A stretch of 64,000 nt of DNA from Bacillota bacterium (GTDB taxonomy: Bacteria > Bacillota > Clostridia > Lachnospirales > Lachnospiraceae), in assembly GCA_023411555.1 (NCBI GenBank), contig JAEYOQ010000058.1, forward strand, positions 103,292 to 167,291. Reading direction: 5' to 3'. The position numbers were made by a program, and so were the translations under genes. Shown one piece after another: positions 17,975 through 27,216 of this stretch (position 1 is the stretch's first letter; the number at the start of each line of letters is the position of its first letter). The notes under the pieces are model-generated. The model had not been told where the DNA came from. It saw only the letters and a list, made by a program, of their open reading frames with translations, and searched no databases.

Positions 17975-19777
17975 TCAGCCTTTAAATGCATTTCTTTCCA
18001 GGATTATATCGGATATTTCTAACTTATTCTGTAATACTTTTATCTCTTCTTTCATTTTAGAAGTTAATTCAATTCGCTTACCGGTTGGGATATGAAGAGC
18101 TTGCTCCTTGTTCGGAAAATAAATATAATCATCAGCAATAACAATACCCTCCCTAATAATTACTCCTCCCAAATAATTATCATCGAGGATGTCATTACCA
18201 AGTGCATAGCCAATCTCTAAATCCATAAGATTAGCTATAGTCGGAAGAATATCAATCTGACCAACTATCTTATTGATTCGAACTCCTTCCTTTTGCCCTG
18301 GAAGGTGCATTAAGGCCACTACCTTCTGATATTGAAGCCAATTAAAATCATTGTTTTCAATCTGCAGATAGTCCATCATCTCCTGTCGGTATTGCCTTGG
18401 AATTCCAGAATGATCTCCATACATTACGATCAGCGAACTATCGTATAATCCTTTCTCCTTCAAATCCTGCATAAATTCTCCGATGGCCTTATCCGCGTAA
18501 TGTGCACCCTTTATATATTTTCCAAGAAATGTTCCTTCCAGTTCTCCAACCGGAAAATCATTTTTTTCGAAAAAATCATAGGGGTGATGTAATGATAATG
18601 TAATCAAAAAAGCAAAAAAGCGTCCAAGCTTACTTTTCTCTTCAAGAAATTTTGCTATCTGCCGAAAGAAAGAATGGTCACTTAAGCCCGGAAAAATAAA
18701 CTCGTCATTATCAAGCATGGAATTATCAATAAAACTGTCATATCCATACAAACGATACATAAGATGCCTGTTCCAAAAGCTGGCCTGATTTCCATGAAAT
18801 CCGAAATTCTGATATCCTTTCTCCTTGGCAGCATGGCCTAATGAATGAAAAGTATTATTCTGACATTCATAACAAGCCGGCTTATCTGCTAATGGATAGA
18901 GTGAATTATTTAGTATAAGCTCCGCATCAGAGGTATTGCCGACACTCGTCTGATAATACATATTAGTAAAGCTTACACTCTCTGCCGAAAGCCTGTTTAG
19001 ATTTGGAGTTATTTCTTGACCCTCAATCTTGCGGTTAAGAAGAAATTCTTGCATGGATTCCATTTGAATAACAACTAGATTCTTATCCTTTGCTATTTTG
19101 GAATACTGATTCAAGCTCCGCTTCCAGGATGTAGCCTCCACCCTAGCTCTTTCCTCTGGACTTAACCCCTTTTTTCTACGTAAGCTGTTTTTTACATAAC
19201 TAACCAGATCATCCACATGATAATAAATAACTCCCAAATCCCTAGCTATTCGCTTCTTGTTCCAAAAATAGGATTTACGATTACTGTGGTGATAGATATA
19301 GCTAAACCAGAGCGTACCGCCTATTATGCAAATAACAGAGTATATAATACGTAGCGCTATAGGCACTGGGTTCTTTATAAGAACCACTGCAACAAGATAT
19401 AAAACCGGAATATCAACAAAGTATAGGAAGTCTTTGCTTAAAAACACACCAAACACGCTCTTTCTTATTCCTTTGATAAGCTTTGCCTGGTGAATTACAA
19501 CAGAAATTGTAAGCGGGTTCTTATAATATCTCATGTATAGGGTGTCTGAAAAGAGCACTATATCAAAAATAACTCCAAATACAAACCAAATCCATTGGAT
19601 ATCGGTAATTGCGAAAATACCACTCATTATGGCACCGGTAGCAAGCATGGCCTGTACACTTTTTTTATGAATCCTCCAACGAAATGGAGGAGTATTGATG
19701 TTTGTGTTGAAATTGAAATAAAGCAATTTCCCAAATATCCATATTATCAACACAATGTTAATGGCAAAATAAACCAC
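17975..19777 (-). CDS. LtaS-like membrane phosphoglycerol transferase / sulfatase-fold protein, 600 aa
   Basis: The first 175 residues hold about five hydrophobic helices. The rest is a sulfatase-fold domain facing outside. Active-site signatures match lipoteichoic acid synthases: VVIQMESMQEF, then SVGNTSDAEL with the candidate nucleophile Thr, LITLSLHHPYDF, and MYGDHSGIPRQY with metal-binding Asp/His. Such enzymes move glycerol-phosphate from phosphatidylglycerol onto polymers or glycans. The GTG used has GGAGGA six bases upstream; the frame opens 11 codons earlier. It is next to GT-D and CDP-glycerol transferase genes, pointing to a phosphoglycerol-bearing surface or flagellar glycan. Confidence 0.85.
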   Translation of the reverse strand: MVYFAINIVLIIWIFGKLLYFNFNTNINTPPFRWRIHKKSVQAMLATGAIMSGIFAITDIQWIWFVFGVIFDIVLFSDTLYMRYYKNPLTISVVIHQAKLIKGIRKSVFGVFLSKDFLYFVDIPVLYLVAVVLIKNPVPIALRIIYSVICIIGGTLWFSYIYHHSNRKSYFWNKKRIARDLGVIYYHVDDLVSYVKNSLRRKKGLSPEERARVEATSWKRSLNQYSKIAKDKNLVVIQMESMQEFLLNRKIEGQEITPNLNRLSAESVSFTNMYYQTSVGNTSDAELILNNSLYPLADKPACYECQNNTFHSLGHAAKEKGYQNFGFHGNQASFWNRHLMYRLYGYDSFIDNSMLDNDEFIFPGLSDHSFFRQIAKFLEEKSKLGRFFAFLITLSLHHPYDFFEKNDFPVGELEGTFLGKYIKGAHYADKAIGEFMQDLKEKGLYDSSLIVMYGDHSGIPRQYRQEMMDYLQIENNDFNWLQYQKVVALMHLPGQKEGVRINKIVGQIDILPTIANLMDLEIGYALGNDILDDNYLGGVIIREGIVIADDYIYFPNKEQALHIPTGKRIELTSKMKEEIKVLQNKLEISDIILERNAFKG

Positions 19778-19803
19778 ACCCATTCCTCCATTCATATCTT
19801 CAT

Positions 19804-20988
19804 CTACCAATAACGTCCTGCTTCCACCTTCTTGAAATCATGAGGTATCTCTACTTGTACAGGACTTGTCCATGCCTCATTATATACGCCTAATTTATTC
19901 CAAGCTTTACCTTTAATACCAAAGAACAACTGCAATATTCCACCAACATGCACAGCTTTCTTACCAATTCTTTTGATATAAGCTCCAAGAGGTAATCCGT
20001 ATGCTCCAGCACCGATCAACGCAATATCAAAATCTATCTGATCAATTTTGTGCTGCATACTTGCCAATGCCTCAAACCAGTTTGAGTACTCTGTTTTATT
20101 ACCAGCAATACTTTGCACCGCCTTTAACGTCCGTAGATCAAAGTCTGGAAGAAAATCTTTATTTTCAAATAGTTTGTCCTTGATTTTATAATTTTGCTGT
20201 ACTGATACCTCAAAAGGGTGAATGACCAGCACCTTCTTCCCCTTAAGGGCTGATGTCCAAGGATTTTTTTTATCATGGGGGAATACAGTAGCACCATAGT
20301 CAGCAAGAATTTTATCTGCGTAGTGCTCGCTATATAACTTATCCTCGAATACAGAAAACCACATGGACCATATTAAATCCATGCTTCCTAGACTATCCAT
20401 ATATAATTCCGAGAATTTATCTAACATCTCTTCCTCACTTGGGAAAAATCCCGCATTCACGTTCATCATCATCTTAACATTATCGGGATAGCATTTCTTC
20501 TCCGTTGCCCTTCTTAGAAAATAAAGGTAATGGCATAAACACTCTAATTCCACCGAACCCAATCTTCCTACAAAAAAGGGATCTTTACCATTTAGGTTGT
20601 CTAAGATATACTGATTAGCATCTTCATCGCTCATGAAAGGGTTTAAAAATGTCTCCTTGGCTTTTACCTCATGTAAAACACCAAGTTTTATCTTATAAAA
20701 ATTATTTAAGCCCATGCATTCAAGCTGTTCGGCAATCTCATCATCAAAGGTACTCGAGATAATAATATGTGTATTCGGATAATGCAGTAGTTGTTCTGGT
20801 ACTATGATTTTATAACCACCTAACATTGTACCGGCCAATTCTCGATTATTATCACAGAATGCAATTATATTAGAGCCTATTTTCTCAAACTCCTCCAAGG
20901 TACGTAGACCACATGAGCCACCACCGAAAAGAATAACATCCTTCCCTCTGAAATATTCCATGTCCTTTCCGATAACTCTGATATACAT
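19804..20988 (-). CDS. GT-D fold glycosyltransferase with N-terminal Rossmann-like domain, 394 aa
   Basis: Residues 14-120 are a nucleotide-binding-like domain (DVILFGGGSCGLRTLEEF). The remainder matches the GT-D/DUF1792 transferases: PFFVGRLGSVELECLCHYL, where GRxGxxE is diagnostic, then VLVIHPFEVSVQQ, IALIGAGAYGLPLGAYIKRI and AVHVGGILQLFFGIKGKAW. GT-D enzymes are known for glucose transfer in streptococcal adhesin glycosylation. GGAGG is 5 bases from the ATG used, and the frame extends four codons upstream. It lies between the LtaS-like and the CDP-glycerol transferase genes. Confidence 0.88.
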   Translation of the reverse strand: MYIRVIGKDMEYFRGKDVILFGGGSCGLRTLEEFEKIGSNIIAFCDNNRELAGTMLGGYKIIVPEQLLHYPNTHIIISSTFDDEIAEQLECMGLNNFYKIKLGVLHEVKAKETFLNPFMSDEDANQYILDNLNGKDPFFVGRLGSVELECLCHYLYFLRRATEKKCYPDNVKMMMNVNAGFFPSEEEMLDKFSELYMDSLGSMDLIWSMWFSVFEDKLYSEHYADKILADYGATVFPHDKKNPWTSALKGKKVLVIHPFEVSVQQNYKIKDKLFENKDFLPDFDLRTLKAVQSIAGNKTEYSNWFEALASMQHKIDQIDFDIALIGAGAYGLPLGAYIKRIGKKAVHVGGILQLFFGIKGKAWNKLGVYNEAWTSPVQVEIPHDFKKVEAGRYW

Positions 20989-21072
20989 ATATACCTCCAT
21001 GATGCCACCCTGGGCTGTATCTAGACTCCTTCAACTCCTTAATTCAGGAATTAAAGGTTAAAATAATCTACC

Positions 21073-22275
21073 TTATTTATGTATGATCCCCTGCACTTGA
21101 TGAAAAAGCCGCTCAGAAGCCGAGGGATCCTTTGTTGCAAAAACCTTATCGCTAATATCTTGATAATTACTGTTTTCTATATTCTCATCCAACAAAGCAC
21201 ATTCCAGTTCCATCTGATTATAAACTTTCCTACCAGGCGTAAACTCATGATAATCAAAATAAAGTTCTCTTGATTCCGCTAAATATTCCTTATAATCATA
21301 TGGAAAGAATATAATTGGTTTCTTCGTTAACATAAAATCAAAGCAGATGGAGGAATAATCTGTAATTAGGATGTCTGTATGCTTCAGTATTCCGTATGGG
21401 TCTGCCTGGGAGTTCACAACCAGAACATTGTCGGCAGCTAATTTCTCGAAGCTTCTCTGCAGCTTTGACTTAGGATGAAGCTTTACACATAGATATATAT
21501 GTTCTCGTTTTAAAAATTCGCATAGTTGATCTATGTTTATGATATCAAAGAACTTATTCTCACTACTACGAAAGGTAGGCATATAGGTGACAATTTTATT
21601 TTTTCTCCCCTGCTCCATTAGTATTCTGTTGATTCTTGCTTCCTGCTTTGTCATCACATTCTGAATATCTTCTGAAATTAATATATCGTTTCTCGGGTAA
21701 CCTTCTATTAACACCCTTTTTGTTTGAAAGGCAGAAGCAAATATGGGTTTGAAATAGTTAGACGATGCAAGCACATAATGATTTGGCTTTTCGTCCGTAA
21801 TCCTTCTTGGTATGGAATAAATTCTCTCCATAAGGTCTCTTGGATTTCTAAAATAATCAAAAACATTATCCTTCTGTATCTTTTTTAGAGGCACTCCATG
21901 CCAAAGATTTATCTTTACCGCACCTCCAGATAAAGTGTAGCAGATATCCTTGGAATAATTATCAAATAGGTATACCTTCGCTCGAAGGGCATTCCATATC
22001 CCCTTCCAGCTATATAGATAACAGCAATCCAAATCATTTTTCCTAAGCAACTCAAGGATTTCTCTGTTCTTTGTAATCCACACTACTTTTATCATCTCAG
22101 CTTTATGTTGAGAAAGATATAGATAAAAATATTTTGGATTATCAGCAAAGCGATTGCCAAAGGTACTCCCGAATACCCATAGCTTCTTATCCCTAGGCAT
22201 AATACAGGATAATCCATAGACAGGAAGTAAGAGAATTTGACTCCAATATTTTATTTCCTTCGCCAACTTATCCAT
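21073..22275 (-). CDS. CDP-glycerol:glycerophosphotransferase (TagB/TagF family), 400 aa
   Basis: The PF04464 family is recognisable from GSTFGNRFADNPKYFYLYLS near residue 40, NLWHGVPLKKI near 130, YMPTFR near 215, HPKSKLQ near 260 and DILITDYSSICFDFM near 300. These enzymes transfer glycerol-phosphate (or ribitol-phosphate) from the CDP form to a sugar or lipid-linked acceptor. At 400 residues it contains the catalytic core without the long TagF N-terminal region. The ATG used has TAGGTA upstream; the frame runs nine codons further. No tagD (CDP-glycerol synthesis) gene is in the window. Confidence 0.9.
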   Translation of the reverse strand: MDKLAKEIKYWSQILLLPVYGLSCIMPRDKKLWVFGSTFGNRFADNPKYFYLYLSQHKAEMIKVVWITKNREILELLRKNDLDCCYLYSWKGIWNALRAKVYLFDNYSKDICYTLSGGAVKINLWHGVPLKKIQKDNVFDYFRNPRDLMERIYSIPRRITDEKPNHYVLASSNYFKPIFASAFQTKRVLIEGYPRNDILISEDIQNVMTKQEARINRILMEQGRKNKIVTYMPTFRSSENKFFDIINIDQLCEFLKREHIYLCVKLHPKSKLQRSFEKLAADNVLVVNSQADPYGILKHTDILITDYSSICFDFMLTKKPIIFFPYDYKEYLAESRELYFDYHEFTPGRKVYNQMELECALLDENIENSNYQDISDKVFATKDPSASERLFHQVQGIIHK

Positions 22276-22317
22276 ATAGATACCTACCATCCAATAATCC
22301 ATTTACTTTGAGATATT

Positions 22318-23820
22318 TTACCACTTCTTTAGAATTGTCTTACGTTCGATCGGATCCAAGGCTCTGACAATAGGATCCTCATAGTAGGAATCATTTTTTA
22401 TATGTGTTGTTGACACCTCTTCAAAAATCGCGCCCTTGACCGACGTAAAGGAATGTCTTACTCCTCTAAGTACTGTCTGGATATCCCCAGGCTTCATATA
22501 GATATCTTCCCCTTCAATATTCACAGTCAAATCGCCATATAACAGCTGAAAGGTCTCTTCCTTCACCTTATGCATATGTACCGGATGCTTCTGCCCCGGA
22601 AGAATCACCAAAAGCTTTTTGCAATATTCCCGGTTGATAATGCTAATTATGATGGCACCGGTCTGGCGAAAATGCTTCATTCCATAATGGTGGGACAATT
22701 CCACTTCAAAATCCTTGCCTAGAGCTATACCCGCCTCATAAAGCATACCTTTCGCATCATGAACAACACTTCGCACCAAATTAATATCAGTGATCTTTCT
22801 TTTTTCCATTAAGGGTTCCCCTACCGTATAATCTCTGCTGGCTTCGGTTCCTTCTATGAACTCACCACTTGTCATCTGCCGGTCAAGACAGGGCATCGCA
22901 AAGAATACATCCTCAGCCGTAATCAAATCACCCTTTTTTATCCCCTTTTTAACATAGACACCTCTCATCAGAGAACGAAGAGAATCCAGTTCCTCTTGGC
23001 TGACATACTTGTCATTATCCTTCTTAGTTTTACAGATCATCTTAGCATCTAGGGCTGATTTCACCCAGCGATCAGCCTGCTCCGGATTCATAGAGTAAGA
23101 ATTCAAGGTGATTGTCTCTGTAGGAAGCCCAACATGCCGTTCTAGAATTTTTGCTCCCTTTGCAACGGCAAGCATAGGAACTATATTATCATCGGGGTCC
23201 TCATGACCGGAATATCCGATTGTTATCTCAGGGTAACGTCGATTCATTCGATCAATAAAATCAAGCTGTAATTGCTCTTGTGGTGCTGGATATTCAGCAA
23301 TACAGTGGAGGAACGCGAATTCACAGCCCTTATGAGTAAAGAAATTATATAATTTATCAATATCGGATAAGGTCTTACCTCCCGTTGATATAATAATAGG
23401 CTTGTGGGTAAATGCAATTTTGGTTAATAAGGGCCAATCCAACGCACTACAGCTTGCCACCTTAATGATATCCACACCCTGATCCATACACCAGCTGACT
23501 CCCTCCTCATCAAAGGGCGTACTCATCGCAATCAGACCTTCTTCATGAATCGCATCTACTAGCTGCGTAAATTGGTCTAAATTCAAACGAGTACTCATAA
23601 ACCGAGGAATATGTTTCACATCGGTTCTGTCTTTATAATCAGGATGTATAAAGGTATCCAAATTGCGGTATTGTAATTTAACAGCAGCCTTTATATTATA
23701 TTTTCGCGCAATTCGCGCCATTGCCTTTATGATGTCAATTCCATGCTCTACGCTGCCCTGATGGCTGTTAGCCATCTCAAAAATAAACAAATCATCAAAT
23801 AAGTTCTTCTCGCTATTCAT
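22318..23820 (-). CDS. Nonulosonic acid synthase (NeuB/PseI/LegI family) fused to a cupin domain, 500 aa
   Basis: Residues 1-265 are a NeuB-type TIM barrel that condenses PEP with a six-carbon sugar (FEMANSHQGSVEHGIDIIK, AAVKLQYRNLDTF, TIGYSGHEDPDD). Residues 285-345 are the SAF/antifreeze-like domain (KKGIKKGDLITAEDVFFAMP). The last 150 residues are an added cupin with metal-ligand pattern HPVHMHKVKEETFQ and GVRHSF. Its ending (FEEVSTTHIKNDSYYEDPIV) resembles D-lyxose isomerase-type cupins. GGAGG precedes the ATG. It probably supplies the sugar that the Maf proteins attach to flagellin. Whether it makes sialic, legionaminic or pseudaminic acid cannot be read. Confidence 0.92.
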   Translation of the reverse strand: MNSEKNLFDDLFIFEMANSHQGSVEHGIDIIKAMARIARKYNIKAAVKLQYRNLDTFIHPDYKDRTDVKHIPRFMSTRLNLDQFTQLVDAIHEEGLIAMSTPFDEEGVSWCMDQGVDIIKVASCSALDWPLLTKIAFTHKPIIISTGGKTLSDIDKLYNFFTHKGCEFAFLHCIAEYPAPQEQLQLDFIDRMNRRYPEITIGYSGHEDPDDNIVPMLAVAKGAKILERHVGLPTETITLNSYSMNPEQADRWVKSALDAKMICKTKKDNDKYVSQEELDSLRSLMRGVYVKKGIKKGDLITAEDVFFAMPCLDRQMTSGEFIEGTEASRDYTVGEPLMEKRKITDINLVRSVVHDAKGMLYEAGIALGKDFEVELSHHYGMKHFRQTGAIIISIINREYCKKLLVILPGQKHPVHMHKVKEETFQLLYGDLTVNIEGEDIYMKPGDIQTVLRGVRHSFTSVKGAIFEEVSTTHIKNDSYYEDPIVRALDPIERKTILKKW

Positions 23821-23905
23821 TTCAATCCTCCTTCATTCCATGAGGATGACTCCTCCGCAATTTATCCATTGCAAACCCCTCTTATATTATATATCGACTA
23901 ATCAT

Positions 23906-23934
23906 AGCATACTATTAAGTAGCATACACGACAA
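23906..23934 (-). promoter_or_regulatory. Sigma-A-type promoter upstream of the NeuB-cupin operon
   Basis: On the reverse strand TTGTCG (23929-23934) is separated by 17 bases from TATGCT (23906-23911), in the 130-base gap between the 737-residue glycosyltransferase and NeuB. It would start a second transcript for the downstream glycan genes independent of the Maf-NeuA unit. Confidence 0.5.
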
Positions 23935-23950
23935 TTTTCAACATTAGTAT

Positions 23951-26164
23951 TTAAAAATACAGGTTGCTCTGCTGTATTTTGTCAATAATGTCCTTCATTG
24001 CCTTTTTTGAATCAGTAACCACCTGTTCGCGCTCCTTGGCCAGATGGGACATATGGTCATAAAATTCCTTGTCCTCGATATAACGATGGATTGTAGCCAG
24101 CATCTCATCATAATCCTTCACGCAAAAATCCGGTCCGGCAGTAGTAGCAACATCGCCATACTTAATAGTGACTCCTGGTCTTCCTTCATGAAAGGCTTCC
24201 ACAATTGAGAAGCCTCCACCTAATCTCTTGGGGTTTACATATAAGTCACAGATTTCCATCAATGCTAATATGTCATCATAATATCCGATAAAGGTTACAT
24301 GTTCCTTCCATTCAGGATATTTTTCGCAGTACTTGTTATAATCATCAAATTTCCCAGCTAAAACTAGATGAGTTCCCCAGTCAAAGGTCCTGTTGATCAT
24401 CTCTGCAAAGTGGTCATCAATCTCTGCATCCAAACGAATTCCTACTGTGACAAGAACAAACTTATCCTTAGGAATACCAAAATCCTCTCTCGTTATGCTT
24501 CTCACTCTTTTGTTCAGTTCAAAGGTAAAGGTGCTTTCGATTATGTTATCTCTTGAATACCCATCCATTTCAAGAGTCCTCCACTCCGCATCTCCAAGCT
24601 TTCTTCCGATAACAGAAAAAGTAGCCATGGTAGTAGCCAGAGTAGAAAAAGCAACACTGATTGCTGCCTGTGGAACCAACTTACCGCATAGATCGGCTAC
24701 CATGCTTCCGTTACCGATACTAATGATAAATCCAGGCTTCCACTCTTTAATTTTCCGAATTATATCATGTATGACCGAAACGGAAGGCATATCCACTTCA
24801 GGTTGATAAAAGGGAATTACCAAATCCTTGTATTGATAGGAGTCAATACTACTATATTCTTCAAGAACATTGCCATAAGTCGGTTGATGCAAGACCAGCT
24901 CTCCTACCCTGGTGTATTGTTCTCTGGTATTAATCAAAATCAACTTTTTACCCAAGAGTTTTGCAATTGTATAGCAACGTTCTAAAGCTGTTCTAGTCGG
25001 CGCATGTCGCTCAGATAGGAATTGAATAGTAAAGACCACGATTAGATCATGATCTCGCTCCTCTTTTGGAATTGGCTTCAGTTCCGTTTCAAACTTAGTT
25101 AGATATCCAGAAAAGGCTGTCTTATACAACTCTTTCAACAGTTTGTTGGAAGACGCATCAACTGACACCTTTTTCATCAATCCATATCGTTTGCATTGGT
25201 TCCAGATAAAGAAACGGTTATTTTCATTTAAATATGGATTTTCGATCGTATTTTTAACTAAAGTATTAAGATAATGAGATCTTTTCGTGACTTGCATAAG
25301 GAAGGATAATAAAGCTAATGAACGAATAATATCTCCCGGATTATTAAGCTGGGCAGCATCATCCAGAATACTGCAGGTAATATGGTATGCAAAATAGGTA
25401 TAGCCTTCCATCTCTTGCTCAAATATCTCCAATACCTTATACAGGTGTAGAATATCACTCTCTTTTAAACTATCCAAATCATGAAAGATCTGGTTAACAC
25501 GATCTCCGTCAAAGGAATGCATATATTGGAGTCTGTGAAAACCTTCAAATACAAAGGGTTCTGCGGGGGCTTCCACTGAATGAGACAGTTTGATCACAAT
25601 CTTTGAGTTAGATAATACCGGCTCAAATAAATAATAATAACCATCCATTTCATAATATTTTCGAACAGACTTTGGTTCCATATCCGCATTCGAAGACACT
25701 CCCTGAAGACTATTATCATTATCCTCTAATAGTATGCGATAGTCACATGTAGGGAAGGAAGTATTATTCCAGTCAAGCTTGTCACAGTTGGTGTATATCG
25801 GCTTATTAATGATTTCCGATTCATGAAAAGGAAAATCCATGATTCTTTTATACTCCTGAAATAACCGGTAGCTGACGCCTTGATTATAATAATATACAAA
25901 GAGCTGAAAGGTTTGATGGTATAACCGATATATCGTAAAAAAGAGTGTAGGTATATTCGACATAAATACATAAGTGGAGGTAGTATCCTTCCTATCCAGC
26001 ACCCGGCCAATCTCTTCAATAATATTATCCGGTCCGTTCATGCCTTCGTCCAGATTGGTATACAGGTATATCTCATCACCCAGTAGATCCAGCTGTTCAA
26101 TATATTCCCTCAGCGAACCTTCGATATCCTCTTGCTTACTTATAAAACAGAAAATCTTCCTCAT
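23951..26164 (-). CDS. Large GT-B glycosyltransferase, 737 aa
   Basis: The C-terminal 350 residues form a GT-B pair of domains. Visible are SIGNGSMVADLCGKLVPQAA, a nucleotide-binding strand KFVLVTVGIRLDAEIDDHF, VTFIGYYDDILALMEICDLY and PKRLGGGFSIVEAFHEGRPG. The last is the donor-site Gly-rich/Glu region of GT4-like enzymes. The first 370 residues are helical with no motif I recognise. It lies between NeuA-HAD and NeuB, 44 bases downstream of NeuA-HAD, with AGGAGG before the ATG. It may build or extend the flagellin glycan; acceptor and donor are unknown. Confidence 0.8.
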   Translation of the reverse strand: MRKIFCFISKQEDIEGSLREYIEQLDLLGDEIYLYTNLDEGMNGPDNIIEEIGRVLDRKDTTSTYVFMSNIPTLFFTIYRLYHQTFQLFVYYYNQGVSYRLFQEYKRIMDFPFHESEIINKPIYTNCDKLDWNNTSFPTCDYRILLEDNDNSLQGVSSNADMEPKSVRKYYEMDGYYYLFEPVLSNSKIVIKLSHSVEAPAEPFVFEGFHRLQYMHSFDGDRVNQIFHDLDSLKESDILHLYKVLEIFEQEMEGYTYFAYHITCSILDDAAQLNNPGDIIRSLALLSFLMQVTKRSHYLNTLVKNTIENPYLNENNRFFIWNQCKRYGLMKKVSVDASSNKLLKELYKTAFSGYLTKFETELKPIPKEERDHDLIVVFTIQFLSERHAPTRTALERCYTIAKLLGKKLILINTREQYTRVGELVLHQPTYGNVLEEYSSIDSYQYKDLVIPFYQPEVDMPSVSVIHDIIRKIKEWKPGFIISIGNGSMVADLCGKLVPQAAISVAFSTLATTMATFSVIGRKLGDAEWRTLEMDGYSRDNIIESTFTFELNKRVRSITREDFGIPKDKFVLVTVGIRLDAEIDDHFAEMINRTFDWGTHLVLAGKFDDYNKYCEKYPEWKEHVTFIGYYDDILALMEICDLYVNPKRLGGGFSIVEAFHEGRPGVTIKYGDVATTAGPDFCVKDYDEMLATIHRYIEDKEFYDHMSHLAKEREQVVTDSKKAMKDIIDKIQQSNLYF

Positions 26165-26208
26165 GTCTTCCTCCTATTATGCCATTTTTCTTACCCTGCA
26201 TTCTTATG

Positions 26209-27213
26209 TCATCCAAACATATCATATAACTTATCTATCTCAAGTAGTTTATCATCTACGTAATAATCTGCATTCGGCTTTCCAAAATGTAGCTCATGAT
26301 ACTTTAGGCCCCACAGCTTAAGCTGCTGCTCTGTAATATCCTTCCAATCAATACCTGTTACATACCCCCTTGCTGTATGCAGAATGATTTCGTTCCCCAG
26401 TTCATACAGCCTGTTGATAATGCCAATCATTCTTTCATTGGGCTGAGATTGTGCATAATTATTCGTCTTCTCGAGCTGTGCAATCACACCATCAATATCA
26501 AAGACAAAACGTTGTCCTCCGGAGGATATTCTCAGATATTCTTCTGCTCTGCGGAACTCCTCTTCCGTATCAATATCATAATTTTTCATCATCTCATAGC
26601 CGAATATTCTGTTGCCAGACATCGAATGCTGTTCCAGTATGACCTTACCACGAACGACATCGATACAAGCATTTTGATAATATGCCTTAGGTAGCTGCTG
26701 CCTCGGCATATTATAACACTCTTTGATATCATCGATAATTGGAGTAATAGTTCCATCCGGCTCTTTATACCACATCTTATGTGGTATCTCCTTCGCAGGA
26801 GCGATACTTCTTACGGAATCTATACGTTCCTCCTTCATCAGTATCTCAATCATGGCATCAATATCAGAAATTACACGGATTGGATAGGTTGGTCGAAGCT
26901 GGACCACGATATCAGCCTCGTAAGATTCCTGCTCCAGAAGAAATTGAAGACAATGATAAAATACATCGATATCCAGCGCACTATCACTTGCATATTCCAC
27001 CGGACGAATAAAAGGCACCTCCGCACCGAATTCCATACCAATCGCTGCATATTCTTCACTATCTGTGCTTAAAACGATGCGGTTGATATATTTTGATTGC
27101 CTTGCATGCTCGATTGAGTAGGCTAACATCGGTTTTCCATTGAACGGGCGGATATTCTTATGAGGAATACTTTTCGATCCGCTTCTTGCAGGAATCACTG
27201 CTAAAATATTCAT
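26209..27213 (-). CDS. CMP-nonulosonate cytidylyltransferase (NeuA/PseF family) fused to a HAD-like domain, 334 aa
   Basis: Residues 1-225 are the CMP-sugar synthetase domain with LAVIPARSGSKSIPHKNIRP at the start, RIVLSTDSEEYA, VVQLRPTYPIR and YYQNACIDVVR. It activates a nonulosonic acid with CTP. Residues 232-334 are a small HAD-like domain: FVFDIDGVIAQL carries the DxD nucleophile motif, IILHTARG the Thr motif, and GKPNADYYVDD the late Lys/Asp pair. The extra domain could remove the 9-phosphate from the NeuB product, though it is short for a phosphatase. It starts 3 bases after the stop of the second Maf gene. Confidence 0.9.
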   Translation of the reverse strand: MNILAVIPARSGSKSIPHKNIRPFNGKPMLAYSIEHARQSKYINRIVLSTDSEEYAAIGMEFGAEVPFIRPVEYASDSALDIDVFYHCLQFLLEQESYEADIVVQLRPTYPIRVISDIDAMIEILMKEERIDSVRSIAPAKEIPHKMWYKEPDGTITPIIDDIKECYNMPRQQLPKAYYQNACIDVVRGKVILEQHSMSGNRIFGYEMMKNYDIDTEEEFRRAEEYLRISSGGQRFVFDIDGVIAQLEKTNNYAQSQPNERMIGIINRLYELGNEIILHTARGYVTGIDWKDITEQQLKLWGLKYHELHFGKPNADYYVDDKLLEIDKLYDMFG

Positions 27214-27216
27214 ATC

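Noticed and set aside
23350..23375. CCGATAT on the reverse strand inside NeuB, as a sigma-28 promoter
   Set aside because: No TAAA-like box at 14-16 bases upstream, and it lies inside a coding sequence.
24393..24806. 137-codon plus-strand frame opposite the large glycosyltransferase
   Set aside because: Shadow of a conserved GT-B domain.
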